From the NCBI GenBank assembly GCA_902651635.1, contig CACRSC010000070.1, positions 164,605 to 212,588 on the forward strand: a stretch of DNA of 47,984 bases, read 5' to 3'. Every line of letters starts with the position of its first letter. Positions within the stretch are counted from its first letter, which is position 1. Position numbers and translations under genes: made by a program. Of the stretch, positions 1 to 10,900 are shown in pieces. The notes beneath the pieces are model-generated. The model made no database searches. It saw nothing but the letters and a program-made list of their open reading frames with translations, and was not told where the DNA came from. The stretch comes from Mastigamoeba balamuthi. Its lineage: Eukaryota > Evosea > Mastigamoebida > Mastigamoebidae.

Positions 1-24
1 CTCTGGCTCACACCACTCTTGCAG

Positions 25-612
25 GCTGCCCAGGGCAAAACGCAGCCGTCGACCCAGCAGCAGCCTGGATCCTCGAGACCTCCTGCTGCTGTTTCTCCTC
101 CCCAGCAGCACAGTGCCACTCAGTCCAGGGGCAAGGCCCAGGCAGCAGCTGCAGCACCAAAAGTGGCGCAGTCTGATGTGCCCGGAGTGCTCAAGGTGCC
201 CGGGGTGCCCGTGCCTGCCGGCCTGCCCCTGGAGGTGTTTAGGTACCTGCAGGCATTCCTGCTGGCCCACACGAAAGAGGTGGATGACCTGCAGGCCGCG
301 CACACTGCCCAGTTGATGGAGCTGGAAGAGCAGCACGCCAAGCAGATGGGGAGCCAGCGGGAGCAGATGAAGAGCCAATGGGAGCAGCACGCCAAGCAGA
401 TGAAGAGCCAACGGGAGCAGCACGCCAAGGAGATGGAGAGCCAAAGGGAGCAGCACAAGAAGCAAATGCTGCAAAGGCACGAACTGTACGTCGCCCAGGT
501 GGAGTCGCTTCAGAGGAACTTCACGGCGATGATTGAGCTCGCCCAGGGCATAGGCAGCCAGGCAGTTGGCACGCAGCAGGACAAGGGCAGCAGCGGGCCC
601 AAGAGCCAGTGA
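25..612 (+). CDS. Coiled-coil protein, 3' terminal exon (partial)
   Basis: This is the last exon of a gene that begins left of the window. A polypyrimidine stretch ending CTCTTGCAG at 16-24 is a good 3' splice site, and the frame stays open from 25 to TGA at 610-612 (195 residues). The first third is Gln/Ala/Pro-rich and low complexity. The middle (about residues 70-90) looks like an amphipathic helix. Then come tandem copies of an 11-residue unit of the type SQREQHAKQMK, which should form a long parallel coiled coil. No catalytic domain is visible. I do not recognise a family; a scaffold or filament-associated role is only a guess from the heptad-like pattern. Confidence 0.7.
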   Translation, partial: AAQGKTQPSTQQQPGSSRPPAAVSPPQQHSATQSRGKAQAAAAAPKVAQSDVPGVLKVPGVPVPAGLPLEVFRYLQAFLLAHTKEVDDLQAAHTAQLMELEEQHAKQMGSQREQMKSQWEQHAKQMKSQREQHAKEMESQREQHKKQMLQRHELYVAQVESLQRNFTAMIELAQGIGSQAVGTQQDKGSSGPKSQ

Positions 613-1941
613 GCAGCCGCAACAACGGCAGTCACTGGGTGAGTGGCACACGAGAACCCGATTCACATTCTGAGAGAGAACAGATGCAATTCGGTGGTCT
701 CCCTGCAGTTGGTACTTCCATTGCCCCAGAGCCTTTCAGCATAATGAATGTGCGCCACCCAAGAGGCCACCAGAGCTGCTCTGTGGAGTGTACTTGTGGG
801 CAGTATAACATACAGTGTGGCTGATACATTCAGATCTGTGATTGACTGTGCTGCTGTGCGCGAGGATGGTGCATTTGAGCAGCTGTAGGAGTGCTGTTAT
901 TGCTGAGTCCATCAGTAGATGAAGCACAGCAGTCCATGCAGCACGCAGAGCACATCCTCAGCTGTCGGGTGGCACCACGGTGAGAATGAGGGGCGCTGGT
1001 GGGTACTGAATATTCACAACGTGGTTGGCGAGAGCCATTGTGCAGGGGGTGCAGCTACTCAGGGAGCACGCCAGCAGTGTCTGTGACAGCCCCTGCAGCA
1101 CGCAGCACGGCGCACAGGACGAGGAGACAGCAGCAGAGGGCCAGCACCACTAGGACGCACGAGTGCTAGGTTACAGGGGGAGTGCACAGGCCTGCGAGCA
1201 TCCAGCAGAAGAACACAGAGGACGGTAGCGAGAGTGGCGAGAGAGCAGCGCTCAACGACCGCCAGCACGTGGGCGCATACTCTCAGGAGCAGCTGCAGCT
1301 GCGCGGAAGTCCCACGGCCCGCGGCAGAACCCCCCATTGTGCGTGCAAGGGGGACCGTGGGGCAGCGGGTTTGTAGTGGACGTCACGGTGGGCTCGGTGG
1401 CGCCACAGCTCGGGGAGCCGAGAGCGTGCTTGCTGGCGTTGCAGGAAGGGTGGCCGTCACTGCTGCTGAGGGCCCAGAGGGGCAGCACACGATCAACTGT
1501 GTGGGGTGTGAGCGCAATGTACTCGATGTGTTGATCTGATCAGATGAAGCAGAAACTCGGAGAGGGCAACTCTTCGATACCTCCGATGGCTCAAGCTGTG
1601 GCCCAGCCCAACTCAACTGCATAGCGTCTTGTGTGAATTGTTCTACTGATTCCATGCACCCATCCTGGGTGCATCTGTGCTCAATCCCAAGGATGGCAGC
1701 ATTCACTTTGACACCTGCTCGCGCACGTCACCGACGGAGCCTGTGGGGCAGACAACGCTTCTTCAGAGCCCTCAGTTATTCACAGCGCAAGAATCGAGGG
1801 GAATGGTCTCAGCTGATTGCTCATCTACATCATCTGCTCTGCTCGGCAGCTCTACTCACTTGTGGCGGGAATCCCCCGGGCTGGGCCTCGCCAGCACTCC
1901 TCAACCCGCCCGTTCTCAGCCCTCTGATGGGCTCTGCTCCC
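613..1941. other. Intergenic stretch without a recognisable gene
   Basis: Between the stop of the coiled-coil gene and the stop of the membrane-protein gene on the other strand I see only short open frames on both strands, with no family resemblance and no GC-rich third positions. GC is lower than in the neighbouring genes. It probably holds the two convergent 3' UTRs. Confidence 0.5.
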
Positions 1942-3774
1942 TCAGAGCTGCTGGGGCTGCTGGCTCTGCCCCTCCGACTCGACGGGCGCGTCGGGCTGCA
2001 CCTCGAGGGGCTCCAGCGGGCAGTCGAGGGCGCTGTCCGAGAGCCACGCCGCGGGCGCGGGCGCAACGTCCCACGGGCGCAGCGACGGCGAGGCCAAGCA
2101 CATCTCCGCCACGCTGACCGCCACGTACGCCAGAGGCTCCCCACCCGCCGACACGGCGACGACGTCTCCGGCCCTGGCAGCGCCCCTCGCGCCACGCTTG
2201 ACGGCAGAGGGCCTGCGGGCGCTGCACGTGCTCACGCGGACGGCCCAGGAGCCGCTGCTCTCCTCGGCAGGGGGCTCCGTCCAGCAGATGAACTCGCCCG
2301 AGACGTCGGAGCTCTCCTCGCCCTCGCCGCAGGGCGCGGCGGGGATGGCGGCCTCGGCGGTGCTCGCGCCGTCATCGGAGAGCGCTGCGAGGCTGGCGGT
2401 CCTCTCGTCCGAGGCCGAAGAGCTCGAGGACTCGTCGGCGCTCTGCTGGGCCCCCGCCGGCTGCTTCTCCTTGTGGCGCCTGCCTCCGCGGCGCGGCCTG
2501 GACTTCTTGCTCTTGCCGGCCCGCGGGAGCAGCGCCTGCGTCAGTCGCAGCGCGGCTGGGGCATCTGGGCGTACCCTCTCGGAAGACGAGGACGAAGCCA
2601 CCTCCTCGGCGGCCTGCAGCAGCGTGTCGGAGACGAGGGCGCACTCGATAGGAGACGGCGTATCGGAGCCTGCGAGCATCAGCAGCATGGGTGCCGGTGA
2701 GTCTGCGCACTGGCGCGGGGCAGCGGGCGAGAGCGGCGTGGGGGCGGACTGAAGAACGACGGCGAGAGCGGCGACGCCCTCTCGGGCGAGAACGACGAGA
2801 GGGGCGTGCTGAGCAGCAGAGACGGAGACGACACAGAGAGCGGCGGAGTGGCGCTGACGGAGCACACGGACGAGGGCTGCGCAGCGGGCGAGAGAGCCGT
2901 GGCGTGGCCCGAGGGAGCGCGCTGGTCGGGAGCGGGCAGCGGCATGGGCGGGTCGCCTCGCCTCTGCTCTCGGGAGACACACAGACGTCAGCCCACAAAG
3001 ACACTCGGGTGCCTTCGCACGTGGGGGCTGCGCTGCCTGCCGTGGTCCCTCGGGCCAGCCGGCTCGTCTGCGGTGAAGTCGATTTGGATGTCGAGCGAAG
3101 CTGCGACGAGGGCGAGGATGGCCAGGGCGAGCCAGAGGAGCCCCGCGAGCACGGCAACGACCACGGCCTGCCAGAGGACCTCGGCGGCACGGGCGACGCA
3201 GTCGGCGATCATCCCGCGCGGGCGGGCCACGACGACCAGGGCGATGGCCGAGAGCAGCGCGGCGCCGCGTCGCCAGGGGAGATCGCTGAGGGCCCTGCGG
3301 ACCCGCAGGTACGCGGACGCGCAGTCAGCGGGCTCGGCCCAGTCGCCGTCCAGCAGACCGCAGCCGCAGAGGCCCGGCGCCAGCTTGCGCGGGTCGTCGG
3401 GGCAGTAGTCGTCGCAGTCGGGCGTCTCGTCGCCGTCGCTGTCGCTGTCGGGGGCGCCGCAGCCGCAGAGGCCCGCCGAGTCGAACTTGGCGGGGTCGCC
3501 GGGGCACGCGTCGTAGCAGTCGAGGTGGCCGTCGCCGTCGCCGTCGCCCAGCACGGACGACGGCAGCACGTAGGAGAGCGCCAGGCGCAGGAGCCCGCCT
3601 GGGGTACGCGGGAGTGGAGCCGTTGAGCGCGCTTCGACGCGGGGGGGCGGAGTGTTGCGGAGGAGCGAGAGAATTACATCGGGAGACGCGCTCGCTGCGG
3701 TCGACGAGGCTCGACCCGGCCAGCAGGGCGCCGGACACGAGCACGAGAGAGAGCACGAGGGCGGCGTGACGCAT
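1942..3774 (-). CDS. Secreted/membrane protein with thrombospondin-3-like Ca-binding repeats and a Ser/Pro-rich tail
   Basis: Four exons: 3774-3678, 3598-3021, 2963-2711 and 2669-1942, giving 551 residues with every phase consistent. Introns begin GTAATT, GTGCGA and GTGCGC and are 79, 57 and 41 nt. Residues 1-20 are a clear signal peptide (MRHAALVLSLVLV...). Residues about 51-114 hold two units of roughly 31 residues rich in D-x-D-x-D-G and paired Cys (DGDGDGHLDCYDACPGD; DSDSDGDETPDCDDYCPDD), like thrombospondin type 3 Ca-binding repeats. A hydrophobic segment at about 175-201 is a transmembrane helix. The remaining 340 residues are Ser/Pro-rich with a basic patch (KSKKSRPRRGGRR) and acidic clusters, presumably cytoplasmic. 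Likely a type I surface protein; ligand unknown. The weakest joins are introns 1 and 3. Confidence 0.7.
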
Positions 3775-4556
3775 CGCGCTTGCCGGCGTGTCGGAGCGGA
3801 GAGCGAGAGGCTGCGGATTGGGGGGGTTTGCTGGGTCCCTAATTGAGACACCAACGGCTTTTTCTGAGGGACGGATCCTCTCTGGCTCAAAAAATCTGTA
3901 GCGCCGCGTCATAAAGGGGCGCGGACGGTCTCAAAGGGTACTGCGACGCATAAGTATGTCTGGGGGTGCCTCCAGAGCATGAGCGGGGTCGGAACGCCAA
4001 CGTTGGCTGGGAGAACAAATGGGATTCCCTAAGCGTGCCTTAGCAATTCTGTCGTTCCGCGCTGGAGGGCTGATCAAAGCCGCGCAGCCAGTTGGAAGCC
4101 TTCGGGGGTGGTAGCGGAGGGCCTGGGTGGTCTTGCCGCGCGAGTTGTGGCGCGCGACCGGTACGCGGCGCGCGTGGGGTGAATCTGCAGAGAATATCGC
4201 CGACATCAATTAAACCCCCGGCGGAACCGGAAGTGCCCAGATACCCGGCGACTCCCGCGGCCCGGCCGCCGCCCGCGCAACTACTGCTGTGGCTGGTTGC
4301 TTTTGCAGGTGTGCCGCAGGCTCGCGCTGCGAGGAGAGCCCTGGCTCTGTGTCTGCGGCGCCTCGTGTGTGCCCTCGGTGTGTGTGTGGCGGCGAGACCG
4401 CGAAGCTGACGGGGTCCCTTCGCGCCTCCGCATCGAGCCTGTGCGGTACCACTCTGCCCCGTGCACGTGCGGCGTGCGAGTCCGTGGGGGGTCGCGCGCA
4501 CGACTCTCGTGTGGCGATGGTCTGGGGATCCGAGAGACGCCGCGGTATTATTCGAA

Positions 4557-4606
4557 GGTAAAAAACACCAAATTCAATTTTAATTTGATTGAATTGAGCT
4601 GAATTC
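4557..4606. repeat. AT-rich palindromic block (left)
   Basis: About 50 bp of A/T-rich sequence in a GC-rich field, containing overlapping inverted motifs built on AATTCAATT/AATTGAATT. It is one of two such blocks bounding a roughly 0.65-kb GC-rich segment; the other is at 5229-5282. Confidence 0.45.
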
Positions 4607-5228
4607 CCGCATCGGCGTCGTGTGTGTTCTCACGGATTCTCGTTGTGCGCCTTGCGTGGCAGCACTGGTGTCGCTGCTGTGTGGTGGTGGTGCGCCGCCC
4701 CCTCGGTGGAGCAGAGCTGCTCGCCTGGCCTCGAGTCGCGGGCGCACGCGGTGCCGCTGAGTTGCGGGAATGGGCTGTGTGTGGCTGCTCTCCTGTCCGG
4801 GGCAGCGCCTCGCGTGCCCTGCGCGGTGTCGGTGCCCTGCGCTGGGCGCTGTCTCTGGCCCTCGCTCGTCCCAGGGCGCATCCGTGTCCGTCGGCTGCTG
4901 GCACGCTGTCCCCCTGCTGCCGCTGCCAGCCACGGCCGTGCTGGGGGGGGCCCACGCGCTGCCCTCGCTGCCCTCCAGGCCTCTTGCTGCCCCACAGCCC
5001 AGCAGCCCCGCAGCCCCGCGAGCTCTCGGTCCTCCCACGAGGCCTTTGCGTGTGCTCGCCGCCCCCTGGCCGCGTGGGCTTCGGGTGCGCTGCACGGACC
5101 ACTGCACGCAGGGGCCCAGAGGCCCTCGCGGGCGCCTGGCGGTGGCCACAGGAGCAGCGGGGGAGTCCACAGGAGCAGCGGGGGAGTTTCCCCCCGCCCA
5201 ATTCGGTTTGTCCACATCGGGCAAATTC

Positions 5229-5282
5229 CTCAGTATTCAAATATTTGAATTCAAATGTTTGAAAATTGGAGCAATTCGGATC
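5229..5282. repeat. AT-rich palindromic block (right)
   Basis: Contains TTCAAATATTTGAA, a perfect 14-bp palindrome, followed by more TTCAAA/TTTGAA copies. It mirrors the AT-rich block at 4557-4606. The function is unknown. Confidence 0.5.
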
Positions 5283-5808
5283 CTGCGATTCAAAAAAATG
5301 GGCGCGCACAGGCGAGATCTCCGCCGGCGGCTCTCGCAGAGCGGAGGCGCGCATCGGACGGGCGTGGCCAGCACGGGGAGGGGCTCGGGTGGAGCTGGGA
5401 GGCCCGGGAGGGCGGCAGAGGCCGCAAAAAGGCGACAAGAGGGCCCGGGGTGCAAGATTCATCGCTGATATTACCAGAAAATCTACTGCAGGCGATATCC
5501 GCCGCTGCAGCGCTGCCAGCAGAGCCCAGCGCTCCCCGGGCACGCGGCGGGGGGATCCGCAGGAGGGGGACAGGACAGGCGGATTCCGGAGAAGAATGCG
5601 GAGCCAACGTCTTTTTTGGCGGGGCTGACTCAGCACCGTTTTTTCTGATCTCTTTTCCGGCCCCTTTGAGATTTATCCAAAAACGCACCCCGTACATTTC
5701 ATTCACGTATTCACGCAACACACCACCACATTTGAACCGGAGCGCCTACCCGCCTTCCTCACGCGCGAGCGGCCCAGCAGAGCGTCAGACCCCCCACGGA
5801 ATTCGAGA

Positions 5809-7222
5809 ATGAGCGAGGCTGTGAGCACACCACCCTCCAGCACCACCCACAGCAGCCCCGCCCCCCAGCAGCCCCAGCAGTGGTGGTCGCAGCCCCTGCC
5901 ACCGCGGCAGCCCCGGCAGCAGCCCCAGCAGGCGCAGCAGCCTCACCCCACGCCGCAGTCCACCCCCAGGACCCCTCTGTCCCAGTCGCTGGCGGACATC
6001 ACCAACACGCCGGTCTCCACGCGCTCCCCGGGCTCCAAGCTGGTCAGCACTCCCTCTAGCCCCCCCTCTAGCCCCCCCTCTAGCCCCCCCGTGCCCACAC
6101 ACATGCACCAACACGATCCGCACATTTATAGCAAACACCCCACCCACCACCCACCACCCCCCATGTGTCACCAACGACCGCAGCAACAGCAGCAAACCCC
6201 CCCTTCACTCAACATCACCCCCCAGCCTTCACTCCGCATCACCCTGACACACCCCCCCTTTTCCAAGCCCTCTTTTTCAACACGGCCCCCCACCACCACC
6301 CCCGCACGGCAGGCGAACCTCCTGCACAAGAAGGGCAAGGGAACGCGGCGCGACGCCGAGGCCCAGCTGCGGGAGCGGTGCCAGGCGCTGGAGCTGGAGA
6401 CTGCGCGGCTGGCAGCCGAGAACGCGTCGCTGCACACCGAGGTCGCGGGGCTGCGGGACCTCGAGGCCAAGACCAGGCAGGAGGCTGAGGCTGCTCGCAA
6501 GGACGCCCGCAGGTGCAAGCGCCGCGGCCACGACGCCGCCGACGAGCTCGAGCGCATGAGGAACGAGCTGGACAAGGCCGCCCAGCACATCTCCTCGCTC
6601 GAGACGGAGAACGCGGCCCTCGCCAAGCAGGTCCCCGCCCTTTTCGACAAATATTTCCTCGAGTGACGTGGGGCCTTTAAAATCGAAATTGCCGGTCAAA
6701 AACACAAAAAGTCACCGAAAATGCCCGCCAACCCCTCAACCACCCCCACGCCTTCTCTCCCCGGCAGGCACCCTCTTTTCCCACCCCCTTCCTCCCTGAT
6801 GCTGCGAGTCTATGCCTACCCCCCTATTTTGCCATCATACCCCCCACCCCCCTCTTTCCCGCCCAAAACAACGGATACTGAATAAAATACCCGCCCTTTT
6901 CCCCCCACCCGTGCAGCTGAGCGACCATGTGGCGGCTCGCAACTGGAAGGAGTTCGCGGCGGGGGGCCCTGCGGCGCGGGGCGTGGTGCGCGTCAAGGCC
7001 ATCGAGGACCTCAACACGTGCGGGGGCAGCAGCAGCTTCAAGGAGCCCCCGGAGTCGGAGTCGTCGGAGTCGTCGTCGTCGCACCACCACCACCGGCGCG
7101 CCCGCACGTCGAGCGTCTCGATCCACGACCGCGGCAAGTCGATGCCGCGCCTCCCCGTGCTGCCCTCGGGGGCGGGCGCCACGAGGCCCTACTACGCGTC
7201 GCTCTCGTTCGCCATGCACTGA
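5809..7222 (+). CDS. Ser/Pro/Gln-rich coiled-coil protein with CDK-type sites
   Basis: Modelled exons 5809-6090, 6313-6630 and 6917-7222. The first intron (GTGCCC...GGCAG, 222 nt) is a multiple of three and could be read through. The second (GTCCCC...GTGCAG, 286 nt) is needed to reach the last exon in frame; otherwise the protein would end at TGA 6664-6666. The N-terminal region is P/Q/S-rich with proline-directed sites (TPRTPLSQ, NTPVSTRSPGSK) next to LADITN, which resembles the L-x-D-I-x-N part of a destruction box. The middle (RRDAEAQLRERCQALELE...) is a strong coiled coil of about 100 residues. The C-terminus has an acidic-Ser run, five His and a basic Ser-rich end. I recognise no family; a cell-cycle-regulated structural protein is a guess. 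Confidence 0.6.
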
Positions 7223-7971
7223 GCGCCGCAGTCGCCCGCCGGCTGGCTCGCTCCTCTTTCACGTCCTCAGCGCCGTCCCCGGTTCCTCCGATGCTACGGC
7301 CCTAGCACACCCCCCTCCCCACTCCTACGTACATCTACGACCCCTGCACGCACACACACGCCAACCCCCCTTCCCCGCACTTGTACATTCTGGATCAAGT
7401 GAGACTGAGAACGAGTGAGGAAACCCACCCACCATCGACAACAGACGGACCCCAGGCAAACAAACACCACCACCAGCACGCCGGCCATCAATATCCCCGG
7501 AAAAACAAACCAAGAGGCTCTCCCTGTTTCGCACATCGGTCGAGTGGTGTTGTTTTCGCAAGCTCGGCATCTGCCCGTCGTTTAGTGCCCGACACAGAAC
7601 GCTCGGCTCGCATGGGCAGCTCGATACAGCAGTTTTATGCGCTTGAGCCCCAGAGTGGTGCAGCGGCCTTAGGTCAAGCATCGCTGCTCGCCAATCTCTG
7701 ACCACCACCTGAACACAGATGCCCGCAGTTCTTGTGTCCAAGACTGGCCTCGGGACAGAGAGCCCTGCACTAGAAGCACACCCACGGTGGGCGCAGGCAG
7801 CATCGAGCGTACAACCGCCTGAAAGGCTATCTATCGCTGCTCCATGTCCTCGAGCTTAGGAGGGGCCACGCGCGCAGGGACTGAGCAGCCAGAGTAGATC
7901 TACCGCGTTGACGCCTTGTTTGCTGTTCCGTTGCATGGCTCTAAACAGTGGCAGACCCGCGCCGGCACGCG
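7223..7971. other. Convergent 3' flanks
   Basis: This lies between the stops of two convergent genes. It is AC-rich at the left (poly-CA/CCC tracts) and holds no open frame with family resemblance. A stretch near 7650-7700 superficially resembles a tRNA A-box but lacks a B-box and a cloverleaf. Confidence 0.5.
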
Positions 7972-10900
7972 CTAGCTGCTACTGTTGTTGAAGAGGGGCG
8001 CTGGCCCGGGGCCATAGATCTGCTGCACTGGGGTGCTCCACACGGGCTGCGGGCACGACATGCGCGCCACCCAGCTATCGAGGTCCAGTAGCCCCGACGG
8101 CAGCTGCGCCTCGTCCTGCGTCGGCGAGCACGGCGGCCCCGGCGACGGCGCCACCACAAGCGGCGCCTGCGCCCGCACGCACTCCTCCCGCGCCCTCTCC
8201 AGCTGCTCGCGCAACCGCGCAGACGTCTCCCTCTCCGCCTCGAGCTCCGCGCGCAGCGATTTGACCTCCCGCATCAGCGCCTCCACGTCTGGCTGCTGCT
8301 CCTGCGGCTCCTGTTGCTGCTGCTTTGACCTGCGGGCTTTCTTGCCTCCCTGTTGCTGCTGCTGCTGCTGTGCGGCTTCTTCTGTGGCTGGTGGCGGCGC
8401 TGCAGAAACCGCGGGGGGCGTTGTCGCCTGCTTCTCGTTCTTATGCGCTGTCTTCCAGGGGTCCAGCTTGTCTCGGGTGGGCGTAGGCGTGGGTGCGGGC
8501 ACAGCTTTGGCCAGCTGCTGTACTTGTGGCTGCGGCTGCGGCTGCTGCTTCCGCTCTACCGACAGCGTCCGCGGCGACGTCAGTGGCTGCGCAGCCTGCT
8601 TCTGCAGCGTTGTCGCTGATTCCGACTGCTGCAGCTGTTGTTGTTGCTGCTGCTGCCTGGCCTGCTTCTTCTTGTCCTTCTTACAGCGCAGCGGGTTGGT
8701 CACATGGCACCAATCGTCCGCTCCGCTCTCTGCCTGCTCCGAGCTCGTGGTCGCTGCGATCATCACAGCCTTCCCCCCAGAGCACAGCCCCACGTCCTCG
8801 TCCGAGCTCTCGCTGCCACTGCTGCTCGCGTCCCCCGTGCTGGCGCTTGTGCTGGCGGGCTCTCGTGTGACCTTTCGCCTGGCGGGCTTCTTTTTCTCCT
8901 TCTCCCTCTCCTTCTTTTTGTTGCGCCTCGCGGGGCCCTCGCCGAGCTCTGCCAGCAGCATGTTCATCTTCCGGTTGACCAGCACCTGCGTCTGCTTCTC
9001 CCGCTTGGCGTACTCATCCGCCGCCCGCGCGACCTCGCGCACAGTCTCGGCGTCTGCGCGCTGCGCGACCTCCTGCTTCTGGTGCCGCGACAGCGCAGCG
9101 CCGTGGCGCACAAAGTGCACGACTGACCTCCAGTCGCCCCTGTCGATGCACCTGTCCAGCGGCGAGCGTCCCTTGCCCTCGGTCCCGCGCCAGTTGGCGC
9201 CCGCGTCCAGCAGCAGCGCCACAAACTGCTCGGTCATGTCGCGCGCCGACGGGGCCCACGTGGCGGCCGTGACCGTCTGCAGCGGCGTGAGGCCGTCCTT
9301 GTTGGCCAGGTTGACGTTTGCGCCGCTGCGCACGAGCAGCCGCGCGCACTCGAGGGCCTGCTCGGTGCGCACACCGTAGGTCTGGCAGATGTGGCTGAGC
9401 GGCGTCTCGTCCATGTAGCCCGCCTTGGCGTTGACGATGCGCGCCGCGCCATGCGCGAGGAACAGGCGCAGCAGGTCCAGCGCGGGGTCCTTCTCGTAGC
9501 CCGTCCACAGCATGTTGTTGGTCTTGGTGACGAGCGACTCCACCGCCGCGCCGCTCTCGAGCAGCAGCTGCACGATCGCGGGGTCCCGCGTCGCCGCCAG
9601 CGCCCTGCTGCCGTCGGCCAGCTGCGCGTTCACGTCGGCGCCGCACGAGCGCACGAGGTACGCGCAGACGTCCGCCCTGCCCTCGCGGGCCGCCAGGAAC
9701 AGCGCCGTCGCCTGGTAGTCCTTCTGCCCCTCCACTCCCAGCTGCGCGCAGGCAGTGGCAGCGTCTCAGCGCTGCGTCTGGAGAAACTGTGATGGGGGAA
9801 GGGGAAGAGAGAGAGAGGGACGCACACGCTTGTCGGCAGCGGCGCCGAGGCTGATGCAGCACTCGACGGCTTCGAGATGCCCCAGGCTCGCCGCGATGGC
9901 GAGGGGCGTCAGCGCACACGCGCCGCCCGTGTCGTCGATGTCGATGTGGGCCCTCCTCGCGTGGGGCTGCGCCTGCGCTGAGACCCGTGCCCATCGGCAG
10001 AGAGCGCGCAGAGCGTACCGCGATGAACTTGAGCCAGGCGGGCTTGCCCAGGAAGCAGCAGTAGTGCAGGAGGTTGAGGCCGCAGGCGGTCTTGGCGGCA
10101 AAGACCTCGGCGTGCATGGCGCACCACTCGGGCGACATCTCTGGGGCGCTCCCTGTGGGGCAGAGGGGAGAGGTGGGGCAAGCGCACGCGGCCGGGTCAG
10201 CGCCCGCGCCCGCCAGCAAGAAGGGGGCGAGGAGTACTGTACTACATGAGCTCGCCCTGGCCAGCGTCAGCAGCGCGTTGAGCACCTTGGTCTCCTCGTC
10301 GCTCTTGCACTGCGGGGGGCGTGTGTGGCGTGGTGCCAGTGAGGCCTGAGAGGGCTGGGAGGGCTGAGAGGAGGTGCCTTGAAGTGGGGGAAGTAGTCGG
10401 GGTCCATCTTCTCGGCAAAGAAGTTGGGGCCCTGGAAGCCGCCGTAGCGGTGGTTGCGGGCGCTGCACTTCACGAGCGTCTCCCAGAACTGCGGGCCGCT
10501 CAGCGACTTGAGCGCGCACACAAACGCCTCCACGTCGGCCGCGCTCAGCTCCGCCAGCGGCGTGTCGCGACTCAGCTCGGGCACCACGTCGGCGGGGTGC
10601 ATGCACATGACCACGTGCTGGTGGCACCAGTGCACCACAAAGTACCGCCCCTGCCAGAGCCCCCACGCGACGCGACTTGTGTCAGATGACGCGACGCAGG
10701 CATTTCCTGGCAGGGTGACGCGGCGCAGGCATTTCCTGGCAGGGTGACGTGGCGCAGGCATTCCCCCGGGAGAGGTGGCGTGGGCACGCACGACGGCCGA
10801 GTTGAAGCGGAGGGCGACGAGGCGCTGCCAGTCGACGGGGTACGAGAGGTCGATGTACGGGGGGAAGCTGAGCAGGTGGACGACGTTGCAGAAGAGCGGC

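Larger units (their letters stand above)
3775..5808. other. 2-kb divergent intergenic region
   Basis: It separates the divergent starts of the membrane-protein gene (3774) and the coiled-coil gene (5809). Open frames occur on both strands between about 4040 and 5640 but encode compositionally odd Cys/Arg/Ala strings without domains, and none has a convincing start or splice context. Two AT-rich blocks stand out (annotated separately). Near 5610-5620 a T-run followed by GGCGGG resembles an E2F-like site. Confidence 0.5.

Noticed and set aside
4580-5262. Several overlapping 200-residue frames on both strands
   Set aside because: No domain, unnatural Cys/Arg/Trp composition, no splice or start context.
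7650-7710. tRNA-like A-box
   Set aside because: No B-box consensus at the right distance and no foldable acceptor and anticodon stems.
8033-9379. 448-residue plus-strand open frame (Ser/Cys-rich)
   Set aside because: Antisense of the ankyrin gene; its CC/SS runs are complements of CAG and GAG/GAC codons in the real protein.
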